Shown piece after piece: positions 33,047 through 41,571 of a stretch of DNA of 41,571 bases. How positions within the stretch are numbered: the first letter of the stretch is position 1; each line of letters opens with the position of its first letter. Source of the DNA: JAMQKA01 sp033722415 (GTDB taxonomy: Bacteria; Bacteroidota; Rhodothermia; Balneolales; Balneolaceae); assembly GCA_033722415.1 (NCBI GenBank), contig JAWVZC010000001.1, positions 1 to 41,571 of the forward strand, read 5' to 3'. A program made the position numbers and the translations under genes. The notes beneath the pieces are model-generated. The model saw only the letters and a program-made list of their open reading frames with translations. It ran no database searches and was not told where the DNA came from.

Positions 33047-34081
33047 TCACTTAACGTCCCAGGTATTACCGCTGTGGAACAGTTCCTTTAAATTACCGTA
33101 TGGACTTGCATCCTTTGAACGGGTAATGGCGTTGTGTACATCACTTTCAAAAGCTGATTCCGTTTCTGATTGCCTGATAATACCCATAGCTACTGGAAAG
33201 TCCGGCAGCTTCATCCTGGCAAGTGCCATTTGAAGCTCGAAACTTTCCTCACGGGTATCGTGCACCAAAATATCGTCTTGTTGCTTGCCATTCTCTTTCA
33301 GGGCTACTTTTTCAAGCTTCATTTTATCTACGCGGATGCCATATTTCTGGTCTTTACCAAAGATCATTGGTTTACCATTTTCCAGTATCAGCTGATTGTC
33401 ATCCTTGGTATCACGACCGGTTATCTGTTCATGAATTCCGTCGGTAAAAATCACGCAGTTTTGCAGCACCTCAATGATTGAGGTGCCCTCGTGAGCATGG
33501 GCTTGGAGCATGACCTCTTCAAGGAGCCTGGGATCATTATCTGGAACACGGGCAAAAAAAGTAGCCCCGGCCCCGATAGCTACTTCACCGATGTTAAATG
33601 GTCGTTCATAGGAGCCTTCGGGGGCCGTCTTGGTTTTCTTTCCAAGCGGCGTGGTAGGCGAAGACTGCCCTTTCGTCATCCCGTAAATCTTGTTATTGAA
33701 GATGATAATATTCAGGTCCACATTCCTTCTGGCGGCGTGTATCAGGTGGTTCCCCCCGATCGCCATGCAATCGCCGTCTCCGGATATTACCCAGACGCTC
33801 AGACCAGGATTGGCCAGTTTTACACCAGTGGCCACAGCAGCTGCACGCCCATGGATTGAGTGTATGCCATAAGTATCCAGGTAGTACGGCAGGCGCGATG
33901 AGCAGCCAATACCGGACACGCACACAATTTCCTCTTTGGGTTTGTTTAGACTTGCCAGAGCTTTCTGCAAAGTGGCCAGTATGACATAATCACCACAACC
34001 CGGACACCATTTGACGTCCCGGTCACTGGCAAAGTCTTTTCTTGAAAGCTTATTTGTATTCTCTTTTACCGGCGTTTGCAT
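33047..34081 (-). CDS. korB: 2-oxoacid:ferredoxin oxidoreductase, beta subunit
   Basis: 344 aa. It binds thiamine diphosphate: WCPGCGDYVI near residue 25, GDGDCMAIGGNHLIHAARRN near 100 and IIIFNNKIYGMTKGQSSPTT near 125-140 form the TPP/Mg site of this family. With the alpha subunit it catalyses CoA- and ferredoxin-dependent oxidative decarboxylation of 2-oxoglutarate or similar acids, or the reverse carboxylation. The GMTKGQ.SPTT motif is typical of KorB/PorB two-subunit enzymes. It follows korA after 3 nt and ends the operon. The C-terminal ~100 residues are longer than in minimal KorB and carry ELQMALARMKLPDFPVAMG. Confidence 0.95.
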   Translation of the reverse strand: MQTPVKENTNKLSRKDFASDRDVKWCPGCGDYVILATLQKALASLNKPKEEIVCVSGIGCSSRLPYYLDTYGIHSIHGRAAAVATGVKLANPGLSVWVISGDGDCMAIGGNHLIHAARRNVDLNIIIFNNKIYGMTKGQSSPTTPLGKKTKTAPEGSYERPFNIGEVAIGAGATFFARVPDNDPRLLEEVMLQAHAHEGTSIIEVLQNCVIFTDGIHEQITGRDTKDDNQLILENGKPMIFGKDQKYGIRVDKMKLEKVALKENGKQQDDILVHDTREESFELQMALARMKLPDFPVAMGIIRQSETESAFESDVHNAITRSKDASPYGNLKELFHSGNTWDVK

Positions 34082-34084
34082 AAC

Positions 34085-35932
34085 TTAATCCTGCAGAATG
34101 GTTGAAATTTTATCTTTGATCTCTGAGACGAGAAATGGCTGAGCATGTATTTTGTTGTACTGTTCATACTTAAATCGGGGCAATTCGGAACGCAGATAAT
34201 TAACAAATTGTCCGTTGTTCAATTCGCAAACAACTATCTTCTCAAATCTCGTAAAGATCTCTTCAGTATTTCGGGGTAACGGCTTTATGTATTTAAAGTG
34301 GGAAAACCCCACCTCCTCAATACCCTCCTCGAGCAGTTCCGCCACGGCCGTGTTGAGTGCGCCGAATGTACTGCCCCAACCTACGACCAGCACATTACCG
34401 GACTGGGCGCCGATCACTTCTTGATCGGGCAACTTTCCGGCCAACCTCTTTACTTTCTCTTCCCGCATCTTCACCATCTTCTCATGGTTGGCAGGATCGT
34501 AGGTTAGATGGCCGGTCAAATCTTCTTTCTCCAGGCCACCGATGCGGTGCTCAAACCCCTTATCTCCCGGAACCATCCAATAGCGGTTAAGATATTCCTC
34601 CTGCCTGAGATAAGGCTGCCAGTCTTCCGGATCGCCCTCGAAAACCGGTGCATTTATATCAGGTAATTCATCAATCTCGGGAATCCGCCAGGGACTCGAC
34701 CCACTCGACAGGTATGAATCAGACAACAATAACACGGGTGTGGTATGCTCCATGGCAAATCTGGCGGCATCATAGCTGCTAAAAAAGCAGTCGCTGGGTG
34801 ATTTTGCTGCCATCACAACGATGGGCGCCTCACCATGTCGCCCGTACAGGGCTTGGTTCAAGTCGGCCTGCTCCGTCTTGGTGGGCAACCCGGTGGAAGG
34901 TCCTGCACGCTGTACATTAACCACCACCAGTGGCAGCTCGGCGATCATTGCCAGGCCGAGGGCTTCGGTCTTGAGCGAAACGCCGGGGCCTGAAGTAGAG
35001 GTAGCCGACAGGTTTCCGCTGAAAGCGGCTCCAATTGCAGCACTGATCGCAGCAATTTCATCCTCAGCCTGAAATACGATCGCCTCCCGGTCCTTTCTAG
35101 CTGCAAGTTCATGCAGAATCTCGGAGGCCGGCGTGATGGGATAGGATGAAAGAGAGAGTTTCCGGCCGCTTTTCTGAGCTGCAGCCAAGAGCCCCCATGC
35201 AATGGCGGTATTGCCGTTGATATTGCGGTACGTTCCTTTCTTCAGCGTGGCCGGGGGGATTACGACGGAGGGGCCCAGAGTATCCGTGCTTTCTGCATAA
35301 TGATACCCTGTTTTTAGAACCTTTTTATTGGCCTCTATCAGCTCCGGCTTGCTGGCAAACTTCTTTTCTATGAACTTGACGGCACTGTCCAACGGGCGGC
35401 TGAACAGGTAATAAACCACCCCGAGGGCAAACATATTTTTGCTCCGCGTGATCGACTTCATGTCCAGAGACATCTCCTTGAGACTCTCCTTGGTAAAAGA
35501 GGTGGCCGGGGCCCTGATCACATTGAAATCCTCCAGGGTACCATCCTCCAGAGGATCCTCATCGAATTCTGCTTTCTTCAGATTTCGTGAAGTAAAGTTA
35601 TCGATGTCTACTATGATTATTCCCCCAGGCTTGACATCTTTCATATTGGCTCGAAGTGCAGCTGGATTTAGAGCAACGAGCACATCAATCCTGTCACCCG
35701 GCGTGTATATTTCGGTTTTCCCAAACTGTATCTGGAAACTGGAAACACCACTAATACTACCCTTGGGAGCCCTGATAGAAGCTGGAAAATCGGGAATAGT
35801 AGTCAGATCGTTACCTGCAAGGCCAGAAGCCTGTGAAAAGATTTCACCGGTAAGCTGCATCCCGTCTCCCGAGTCTCCGGAAAAACGTACAACCGCCTTT
35901 CTCATTTTCGGTTCCAATATCGTCTCAGCCAT
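34085..35932 (-). CDS. korA: 2-oxoacid:ferredoxin oxidoreductase, alpha subunit (gamma-alpha fusion)
   Basis: 615 aa, the length of gamma-alpha fused subunits. The N-terminal gamma domain has VRFSGDSGDGMQLTGEIFSQ and APKGSISGVSSFQIQFG. The alpha domain has LSSYPITPASEILHELA near residue ~265 (the YPITPAS motif that contacts substrate), EDEIAAISAAIGAAFSG, TSTSGPGVSLKTEALGLA and QRAGPSTGLPTKTEQADL. The C-terminal CoA-side domain ends with KYIKPLPRNTEEIF. It forms the enzyme with KorB and uses the ferredoxin encoded just upstream. The start ATG (35932) lies 63 nt after the ferredoxin stop. Confidence 0.95.
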   Translation of the reverse strand: MAETILEPKMRKAVVRFSGDSGDGMQLTGEIFSQASGLAGNDLTTIPDFPASIRAPKGSISGVSSFQIQFGKTEIYTPGDRIDVLVALNPAALRANMKDVKPGGIIIVDIDNFTSRNLKKAEFDEDPLEDGTLEDFNVIRAPATSFTKESLKEMSLDMKSITRSKNMFALGVVYYLFSRPLDSAVKFIEKKFASKPELIEANKKVLKTGYHYAESTDTLGPSVVIPPATLKKGTYRNINGNTAIAWGLLAAAQKSGRKLSLSSYPITPASEILHELAARKDREAIVFQAEDEIAAISAAIGAAFSGNLSATSTSGPGVSLKTEALGLAMIAELPLVVVNVQRAGPSTGLPTKTEQADLNQALYGRHGEAPIVVMAAKSPSDCFFSSYDAARFAMEHTTPVLLLSDSYLSSGSSPWRIPEIDELPDINAPVFEGDPEDWQPYLRQEEYLNRYWMVPGDKGFEHRIGGLEKEDLTGHLTYDPANHEKMVKMREEKVKRLAGKLPDQEVIGAQSGNVLVVGWGSTFGALNTAVAELLEEGIEEVGFSHFKYIKPLPRNTEEIFTRFEKIVVCELNNGQFVNYLRSELPRFKYEQYNKIHAQPFLVSEIKDKISTILQD

Positions 35933-35995
35933 TGCAGATAATAATTTTATTTTAGGATTTTATTGACTGTCCGAACGCTGGATCACGGCACTTTC

Positions 35996-36346
35996 CTAGT
36001 TGTGCAGAAAGTCATGCTTTGCCATCAGTTCATCTTCCATCTCTTCATGATCGGGGTGAATAATCAGGCACTCCGGAACCGGGCAGAACGCAATGCACTG
36101 TTCCTCATCGTGGAATCCGGTACACTCGGTGCATTTGTCAGCGACTATGAAATAGAATTCATCCGAGAGCGGTTCCTGCATATCGCCGGCATCAACTTCC
36201 GTACCGTCGCTCATGGTCACCATGCCGGATAGTTCCGTACCTTCAGCCATCGACCACTCCACTCCAGGTTCATAAATAGCTTGATTGGGACATTCTGGTT
36301 CACACGCCCCGCAATTGATGCATTGGTCAGTGATTGTAAGAGCCAT
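35996..36346 (-). CDS. 2[4Fe-4S] ferredoxin, YfhL/Alvin-like with insertion
   Basis: 116 aa. Cluster one is CINCGACEPEC (C-x2-C-x2-C-x3-C). The second has CTECTGFHDEEQCIAFC (C-x2-C-x8-C-x3-C), the long-spaced form of Alvin/YfhL ferredoxins. Between them is a longer than usual acidic segment (residues ~30-70, GTELSGMVTMSDGTEVDAGD). The C-terminal helix (DHEEMEDELMAKHDFLHN) is also characteristic. It is the likely low-potential electron carrier for KorAB and the PFOR. It is the first gene of the ferredoxin-korA-korB unit; the shared 41-bp motif lies 64-104 bp before its start. Confidence 0.92.
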   Translation of the reverse strand: MALTITDQCINCGACEPECPNQAIYEPGVEWSMAEGTELSGMVTMSDGTEVDAGDMQEPLSDEFYFIVADKCTECTGFHDEEQCIAFCPVPECLIIHPDHEEMEDELMAKHDFLHN

Positions 36347-36409
36347 AATTCTAGGCGATTTAAATTAATGTTGTTATTAAAAACGTCGCCACCACCAGGC
36401 AGCTTTGTT

Positions 36410-36450
36410 ACTAAATAGATATTTAGACAAAAAACTCTAGTTTAAAAGTA
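36410..36450 (-). promoter_or_regulatory. Shared 41-bp upstream motif, copy B
   Basis: This copy matches 32924-32964 at 30 of 41 bases. It includes AAACTCTAGTTT, a perfect 5+2+5 palindrome, which supports an operator rather than chance. It lies upstream of the ferredoxin-korAB operon at a similar distance to that of copy A from its gene. Confidence 0.5.
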
Positions 36451-36584
36451 CGTAAATTCAAAACCCTCCACAACTAATATCTCAACATACTTTATGGAGT
36501 ATTCCGGGTTTCGTAAGTGGCTACAACCACTATCAAAAAAACTGCCTACAACCGAACCAGTTGCCAACAGCAAAACACTCTTCA

Positions 36585-37592
36585 TTAACGGATTTTCTCC
36601 ATATCAAATCCCTGTAGAGTGCGGATATAGTTGGCTCGTTCAAAGGCGCTGGGATCAGCCACTGAAGCTGAACTCATCGCACCCCGCATCTCATCGACGG
36701 AACTGTATTCATTCTCCTCCATCCACAGGATCAGATTGCTTCGGATGTTGCCAAGGGCCTTAATCCCGTCGCGCAGCAGCACCGACGCCATCATGGTCAC
36801 ATCCGCCCCGGCCAGTATCATCTTGGCAACATCTTCGGCCGTGTGGATACCTGTGGTTGCTGCCAGACTGGCCTGCAGGTGTGGCCGTAGCATTGCAATC
36901 CAGCGGAGGGGCAGTCGTTTTTCAAAAGAGCTGCTAAGTTTCAGGCTGGGTTCCACCTTCAGTGTATCGAGGTCGATATCCGGCTGGTAAAACCGGTTGA
37001 ACAGCACCAGACCGTCTGCGCCTGCTTGTTCCAGGCGAACAGCCATATTTCCAAATGAGCTGAAATAGGGTCCCAACTTTACGGCTACAGGAATATCCAC
37101 CGTTTCCTTGACCGCCTCCAGATCATCGACATACATCTGTTCCACGGTATCGGAGGTCATCGTCGGATCACCAACAACGTAGTAAATATTCAATTCGATG
37201 GCATCCGCTCCCGCCTCCTCCATATTTTTCGCATATGAAATCCACCCCCCTTTTGATACCCCGTTGAGGCTTGCAATCACCGGAATATCCACTACTGATT
37301 TCAATTTCTGGATCTGAATCAGATACTCCTCAGCGTTTAAGTTGTGATATTCCCGTGGTTGCGGAAAATAGCTAAGGGCTTCGGCGTGGCTTTCTCCATG
37401 AGTGGTCAAAAAATGGTCAAGTGCTTCATTTTCTTTTGTAATCTGTTCCTCAAAAAGAGAATACATCACAATGGCCGACGCTCCAGCATCCTCAAGGCGC
37501 CGCACCGTATCCAGATCACTAGAAAGCGGGGAGGCAGAGGGCACCAGCGGATTCTTAAGCGGTATTCCTAGATAGCGGGTCTCTAAATTCAT
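36585..37592 (-). CDS. Dihydroorotate dehydrogenase-like flavoprotein
   Basis: 335 aa of the dihydroorotate dehydrogenase-like TIM-barrel family often found beside nifJ. Visible features are NPLVPSASPLSSDLDTVRRL, IPVIASLNGVSKGGWISYAK, DAIELNIYYV, IPVAVKLGPYFSSFGNMAVR, DGLVLFNRFYQPDIDLDTL and TTGIHTAEDVAKMILAGADV (the FMN phosphate site). True PyrD enzymes use a Cys or Ser base in the loop after the NxSCPN motif; I do not see a clear NxSCPN here (ELNIYYV instead). The substrate may therefore not be dihydroorotate. It is downstream of the PFOR and separated from it by a terminator-like hairpin. Confidence 0.88.
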   Translation of the reverse strand: MNLETRYLGIPLKNPLVPSASPLSSDLDTVRRLEDAGASAIVMYSLFEEQITKENEALDHFLTTHGESHAEALSYFPQPREYHNLNAEEYLIQIQKLKSVVDIPVIASLNGVSKGGWISYAKNMEEAGADAIELNIYYVVGDPTMTSDTVEQMYVDDLEAVKETVDIPVAVKLGPYFSSFGNMAVRLEQAGADGLVLFNRFYQPDIDLDTLKVEPSLKLSSSFEKRLPLRWIAMLRPHLQASLAATTGIHTAEDVAKMILAGADVTMMASVLLRDGIKALGNIRSNLILWMEENEYSSVDEMRGAMSSASVADPSAFERANYIRTLQGFDMEKIR

Positions 37593-37655
37593 AATTATTC
37601 CTATCTGTTTCGGTAATTCTGTTTAAGGTGCGTTCATTAATTCCATTCAAAAGAA

Positions 37656-37696
37656 GCTTCCCCGGTTTAAATTACATTCCGGGACACCGGGGAAGC
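37656..37696 (-). terminator. Rho-independent terminator after nifJ
   Basis: An 11-bp stem, GCTTCCCCGGT (37656-37666) against ACCGGGGAAGC (37686-37696), has a 19-base loop. Read on the minus strand it is followed by TTCTTTT. It lies 37 bp after the PFOR stop and before the flavoprotein start, so it ends or attenuates the nifJ transcript. Confidence 0.75.
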
Positions 37697-37732
37697 GCTG
37701 GTTAGAAAGAAATCTAAAAGAATAACTTTCGA

Positions 37733-40700
37733 TTAACTTTCGACTCCTTCCTTAAGTTCTGGTGCGTAGGTTGTTTCCATTCTCTCGTACAACCTCCACT
37801 GCTCATCCACATGCTTCTGGGCCTGCTCCATCAGCATGCTTGCCGCTTCCGGATCTGCCTTGGAGAGCATCATGTACCTCATCTCGTTGTAGGCATATTC
37901 CTTGAACGCTATTTTGGGCGCCTTGGAGTCGAGCTGAAACGGATTCTCATTTTCCATTTTCCTGGACGGATCAAATCTAAACAGCGGCCAGTACCCGGAG
38001 TCAACCGCTAGCTGCTGCTGATTCAGTCCGTACTTCATATCGTAGCCGTGTGCAATACAGTGGCTGTAGGCGATGATTAATGACGGTCCGGGATACCGCT
38101 CGGCTTCAATAATCGCCTTGATCGTCTGCCGGTCGTTGGCTCCCATGGCCACCCGTGCCACATAGGCCTGTTCACCGGCGATCGACATCAAGCCGAGATC
38201 CTTTTTCCCGGTGCGTTTACCCGCAGCGGCAAATTTGGCCACAGCTCCCAACGGAGTCGCCTTCGAACATTGTCCGCCGGTATTGGAGTATACTTCGGTA
38301 TCCATGACGAGGATGTTAATATCCCGCCCGCTGGCCAGCACATGATCCAGCCCTCCGTAACCGATATCGTAGGCCCAGCCATCGCCGCCGAAGATCCACA
38401 CACTCTTTCGGACCAGATAATCGGCCACACTCCTCAACATCGTCACCTCTTTACTATCTGCTTTCTTGAGGGCTTCCTTGAGGCGTTCCACGCGTTCACG
38501 CTGCTCGAAGATGCCCGGTTCGGTAGACTGATCGGCATTCAGGATTTCCTCTTTCAGTTCCTTGTCAATGCTTCCGTTCATCTGGCTGAGAAGATTCCTG
38601 GCCTGTTCAGTCTGCTTGTCGATCGTCAGCCTGAAGCCATAACCGAATTCGGCATTATCCTCAAACAGAGAATTTGACCAGGCCGGACCCAGCCCCTGCT
38701 CGTTCGTAGTATAGGGTGTGGCCGGCAGGTTGCCCCCGTAGATCGAGGAACATCCCGTAGCATTGGCAATCACCATACGATCGCCGTATAGCTGCGTAAT
38801 CAGTTTGATATAGGGTGTTTCACCACAGCCTGCACAGGCTCCTGAAAACTCAAACAGTGGTTCAAGAAGCTGTGAACCCTTGACGGTATCGTGTCGCAGT
38901 TCAGCACGGTCGTACTCGGGAATATCCTTGAAGAATTCCCAGTTCTCCTTTTCCTGCTCGAGCAGCGGCTCCAGTGCCTCCATATTCAGCGCCTTGCGGC
39001 CAGTTTGCTTGCGATCCTTCGCGGGACACACTTCCACACAAAGTTCGCAGCCTGTACAGTCTTCCGGTGAAACCTGAATGCTAATTTTGGTATTGTCCGG
39101 CCACTGGCGACCACGCGCATCCATATATTTGAAGGTGTCCGGAGCATCTTCCAGCAATTCGCCGTCAAAGGCTTTTTCGCGAATTACGGCATGCGGACAG
39201 ACCAGCATACACTTACCACACTGGATACAGATATCCGGTTCGAGAACCGGGATTTCCTGGGCGATATTCCGTTTTTCCCACTTGGTGGTTCCGGTCGGGA
39301 ACGTGCCATCGGGTTCAAAGGCACTCACGGGAAGATCGTCACCGTTACCGGCTATTATTTCTGCTATGACCTTTTGTACGTATTCAGGTGCTTCTTCAGG
39401 CACGGGGGGCTTCATCTCCAGATCGGAATCGGCTGAGGAGGGTACCTCAATTTTGTGCAGATTTTCGATCGAGTTATCGACCGCTGCGTAGTTGCTTTGC
39501 AGCACCTTCTCCCCTTTGCTGCCGTAAGCCTTCTTAATGGCGTCCTTAATTAACAGGATCGCTTTTTCTTTGGGTAGAATTTTTGAAATCGCAAAAAAGC
39601 AGGTCTGCATCACGGTATTGATACGAGTACCCATACCGTTCTCGCGAGCCACCTTGTATGCATCGATACTGTAGAATTCCAGATCTTTATCAATGATTTG
39701 CTGTTGCACCTTTTTGGGCAGCTGATCCCATACCTCGTCGGCAGGGTACGGGGCGTTAAGCAGGAAAGTGGAACCAGGTCGTGCCTGTTTCAGCATATCA
39801 AATTTCTCCAGGAACTGGAACTGGTGACAGGCCACAAAGTTGGCTTTGTCAATCAAGTACGCCGACCTTATTGGGTTGGGACCGAACCTTAGGTGGGAAA
39901 CAGTCTGGGCGCCCGATTTCTTCGAATCATAAACAAAGTAACCCTGTGCATAAAAATCGGTGTTATCCCCGATAATCTTAATTGAATTCTTATTGGCACT
40001 TACCGTACCGTCTGAACCCAATCCATAGAACAGGCCCTCGAAGACCTCCTCGTCGCTCTCCCAACCCTCGATTTCATACTCCAGGCTGGTATTGGTAATA
40101 TCATCGTGAATACCGATGGTAAAATGATTTTTGGGCTTGCTTTCTTCCAATTCTTCAAACACCCGTTTAACCATCAACGGAGTAAACTCTTTTGAGGAGA
40201 GCCCGTACCGGCCGTTGATCACTTTGGGTTCGTTTTCAAACGATTTCCAGGATTCCACCCTGTTCTCCTGCATCGCCGACAATACATCGTTGTAGAGCGG
40301 TTCGCCGGTACTTCCGGGCTCTTTGGTCCGGTCGAGAGCGGCAATAGCCTGAACTGTTTCAGGTAGTACTTCAATCAGGTGCTGCATGCTGAAAGGGCGG
40401 TAAAGACGGACTTTAATCAACCCCACCTTTTCGCCTTCTCGGTTCAAACGTTCCACAGTTTCATGGGCAGTTTCCGCACCTGATCCCATAAGCATTATGA
40501 CCCGCTCAGCATCTTCTGGTCCGTGATACTCAAACAGTTTGTAGGAGCGGCCGGTCAGTTCAGCAAATTGGTCCATTTTCTGCTGCACAATACCCGGACA
40601 AGCATCGTAATATTTGTTAACGGTTTCTCGAGCCTGGAAAAAGACATCCGGGTTCTGAGCCGTACCCCGAAGTACGGGACGATCCGGAGTCAACGCCCGG

Positions 40701-41314
40701 TTGCGGTGTTCAATAATCCGGTCATCATTAATCATTGCCCGCATGACATCCGTTGGTATCTGGACAATTTTCTGTACCTCATGAGAAGTTCTGAAGCCAT
40801 CAAAAAAATGGATGAAAGGGATGCGAGACTCCAGCGTTGAAGCGTGTGCAATCAAGGCCATATCCATCGCTTCCTGCACACTGTTAGAGCTCAACAGAGC
40901 CATTCCCGTTGATCGCATCGCCATGGTGTCACTGTGATCTGCAAAAATGGAGAGTGCGTGAGTTGCAACAGTTCTGGAGGCTACATGCACAACGGCGGGG
41001 GTAAGTTCACCTGCGATTTTGTAGAGATTCGGCATCATCAAGAGCAACCCCTGGGAGGCGGTAAATGTGGAACCGAGCGCGCCAGTCTGCAACGCGCCGT
41101 GCAGAGTACCTGCTGCGCCTCCTTCACTTTGCAGTTCTACAACCTCTGGTACCGTACCCCAGATGTTTTTCCTCCCGGCCATCGTCCACTCGTCTGCCCA
41201 CTCTCCCATTGGGGAAGCAGGGGTAATGGGATAGATGGCAATGACTTCGCTCAGCTTATGAGCAACATATGCGGTTGCCTGGTTTGCGTCAATCGTGACT
41301 GTTTGATTCGACAT
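37733..41314 (-). CDS. nifJ: Pyruvate:ferredoxin (flavodoxin) oxidoreductase
   Basis: A single-chain PFOR of about 1193 aa, the normal length. It oxidises pyruvate with CoA to acetyl-CoA and CO2 and passes electrons to ferredoxin or flavodoxin, or works in reverse. Domains run in order: N-terminal pyruvate-site domain (AIYPITPASPMGEWADEW), gamma-like domain (GSDGTVSANKNSIKIIG), two ferredoxin clusters near residues ~700 and ~760 (CIQCGKCMLVC, CTGCELCVEVC), the proximal cluster/TPP domain (CAGCGETPY near ~828, ANATGCSSIYGGN, GDGWAYDIGYGG near ~980, YSNTGGQCSKATP). I chose the ATG at 41314 because GGAGGA (41326-41321) lies 6 nt before it; the ATG at 41320 abuts that site. It follows the Rrf2-type gene after about 67 nt. 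Confidence 0.97.
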   Translation of the reverse strand: MSNQTVTIDANQATAYVAHKLSEVIAIYPITPASPMGEWADEWTMAGRKNIWGTVPEVVELQSEGGAAGTLHGALQTGALGSTFTASQGLLLMMPNLYKIAGELTPAVVHVASRTVATHALSIFADHSDTMAMRSTGMALLSSNSVQEAMDMALIAHASTLESRIPFIHFFDGFRTSHEVQKIVQIPTDVMRAMINDDRIIEHRNRALTPDRPVLRGTAQNPDVFFQARETVNKYYDACPGIVQQKMDQFAELTGRSYKLFEYHGPEDAERVIMLMGSGAETAHETVERLNREGEKVGLIKVRLYRPFSMQHLIEVLPETVQAIAALDRTKEPGSTGEPLYNDVLSAMQENRVESWKSFENEPKVINGRYGLSSKEFTPLMVKRVFEELEESKPKNHFTIGIHDDITNTSLEYEIEGWESDEEVFEGLFYGLGSDGTVSANKNSIKIIGDNTDFYAQGYFVYDSKKSGAQTVSHLRFGPNPIRSAYLIDKANFVACHQFQFLEKFDMLKQARPGSTFLLNAPYPADEVWDQLPKKVQQQIIDKDLEFYSIDAYKVARENGMGTRINTVMQTCFFAISKILPKEKAILLIKDAIKKAYGSKGEKVLQSNYAAVDNSIENLHKIEVPSSADSDLEMKPPVPEEAPEYVQKVIAEIIAGNGDDLPVSAFEPDGTFPTGTTKWEKRNIAQEIPVLEPDICIQCGKCMLVCPHAVIREKAFDGELLEDAPDTFKYMDARGRQWPDNTKISIQVSPEDCTGCELCVEVCPAKDRKQTGRKALNMEALEPLLEQEKENWEFFKDIPEYDRAELRHDTVKGSQLLEPLFEFSGACAGCGETPYIKLITQLYGDRMVIANATGCSSIYGGNLPATPYTTNEQGLGPAWSNSLFEDNAEFGYGFRLTIDKQTEQARNLLSQMNGSIDKELKEEILNADQSTEPGIFEQRERVERLKEALKKADSKEVTMLRSVADYLVRKSVWIFGGDGWAYDIGYGGLDHVLASGRDINILVMDTEVYSNTGGQCSKATPLGAVAKFAAAGKRTGKKDLGLMSIAGEQAYVARVAMGANDRQTIKAIIEAERYPGPSLIIAYSHCIAHGYDMKYGLNQQQLAVDSGYWPLFRFDPSRKMENENPFQLDSKAPKIAFKEYAYNEMRYMMLSKADPEAASMLMEQAQKHVDEQWRLYERMETTYAPELKEGVES

Positions 41315-41381
41315 GATCATTCCTCCGGATATAATTCAATATCATTTGTTGATGCATTTTTATTAAAATATTCTAGCGGAC

Positions 41382-41571
41382 CTAATTGGCCTTGTTTCCC
41401 ACACTGACAAAGTTTTTGCCGTTGTTTACCTCATTCACCAATTCCTCCAGCGAAGTATCATTAAAAAGATGGTAGACTTTGTTTCGAATATTCTCATATT
41501 CGTGATGTATGGGACACGGATCACTGCTGTCACATTTTTTAAATCCAAAACCGCACTGCTCAAAAATATCC
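41382..41571 (-). CDS. Rrf2-family Fe-S transcription regulator, C-terminal part
   Basis: Only the last 62 residues are in the window; the start lies past 41571. They contain three cysteines in the arrangement C-x6-C-x5-C (QCGFGFKKCDSSDPCPIHHE), the cluster-binding loop of Rrf2 regulators such as IscR and NsrR, followed by NIRNKVYHLFNDTSLEEL, the typical dimer-side helix. The stop is TAG at 41382-41384. It precedes nifJ in the same orientation with about 67 nt between them and probably controls it in response to oxygen, NO or cluster status. Confidence 0.85.
   Translation of the reverse strand, partial: DIFEQCGFGFKKCDSSDPCPIHHEYENIRNKVYHLFNDTSLEELVNEVNNGKNFVSVGNKAN

Noticed and set aside
1..41571. 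CRISPR array or large RNA genes
   Set aside because: No evenly spaced direct repeats or rRNA-like sequence were seen.

Overview
The window looks like a chromosomal segment of a member of the Bacteroidota/Balneolota/Rhodothermota group. This is an inference from three things: a TTG-N19-TAnnTTTG promoter of the Bacteroidota type upstream of two tRNA genes, the gene content and order of the contractile injection cluster, and the pairing of a nifJ-type pyruvate:ferredoxin oxidoreductase with korAB. Every protein gene that looks functional is on the minus strand. The plus strand carries only the two tRNA genes and a damaged IS transposase.

Region 1 (1-17059, minus) is a phage-tail-like contractile injection system (CIS) of the extracellular Afp/PVC/AlgoCIS type. 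In transcription order it encodes a tail-terminator/cap (DUF4255), an unknown 262-aa protein, two sheath paralogues, two inner-tube paralogues, a 55-aa DUF5908-like protein, a LysM baseplate hub protein, a VgrG-like spike, a PAAR tip, a gp25-like baseplate protein, a baseplate J protein, a second large baseplate wedge protein, and a large CIS-associated protein that runs off the left edge. Genes abut or overlap and probably form one operon. The AAA+ ATPase, tape measure, tail fibre and cargo are not in the window and may lie beyond position 1. A 378-bp leader with two poly-G tracts separates the operon from a small stand-alone AraC-type regulator (17438-17833).

Region 2 (17834-23418) is non-coding or mobile. 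It holds tRNA-His and tRNA-Glu with a promoter, an inter-tRNA palindrome and a terminator, then a heavily decayed IS21-family element (istA/istB fragments), an IS1182-type element with matching 20-bp ends but a frameshifted transposase, further IS debris and an AT-rich spacer.

Region 3 (23419-32878, minus) is a tightly packed seven-gene cluster for exported or membrane-attached proteins: a CRTAC1-like FG-GAP/ASPIC lipoprotein, a TolB-propeller protein ending in one CxxCH haem site, a propeller/cytochrome-c-peroxidase-like protein with three CxxCH sites, a sensor-type propeller protein, a RidA-like protein lacking the usual arginine, and two branched-chain-amino-acid-type periplasmic binding proteins with no permease or ATPase. 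I do not recognise this combination as a named system. It is the best candidate here for an undescribed one.

Region 4 (33047-41571, minus) is anaerobic-type 2-oxoacid metabolism: korB, korA (fused gamma-alpha), a 2[4Fe-4S] ferredoxin, a dihydroorotate-dehydrogenase-like flavoprotein, NifJ/PFOR, and the C-terminal end of an Rrf2-type Fe-S regulator at the right edge. A 41-bp sequence (30/41 identical) lies upstream of both the seven-gene cluster and the ferredoxin-korAB operon, which suggests the two are co-regulated.
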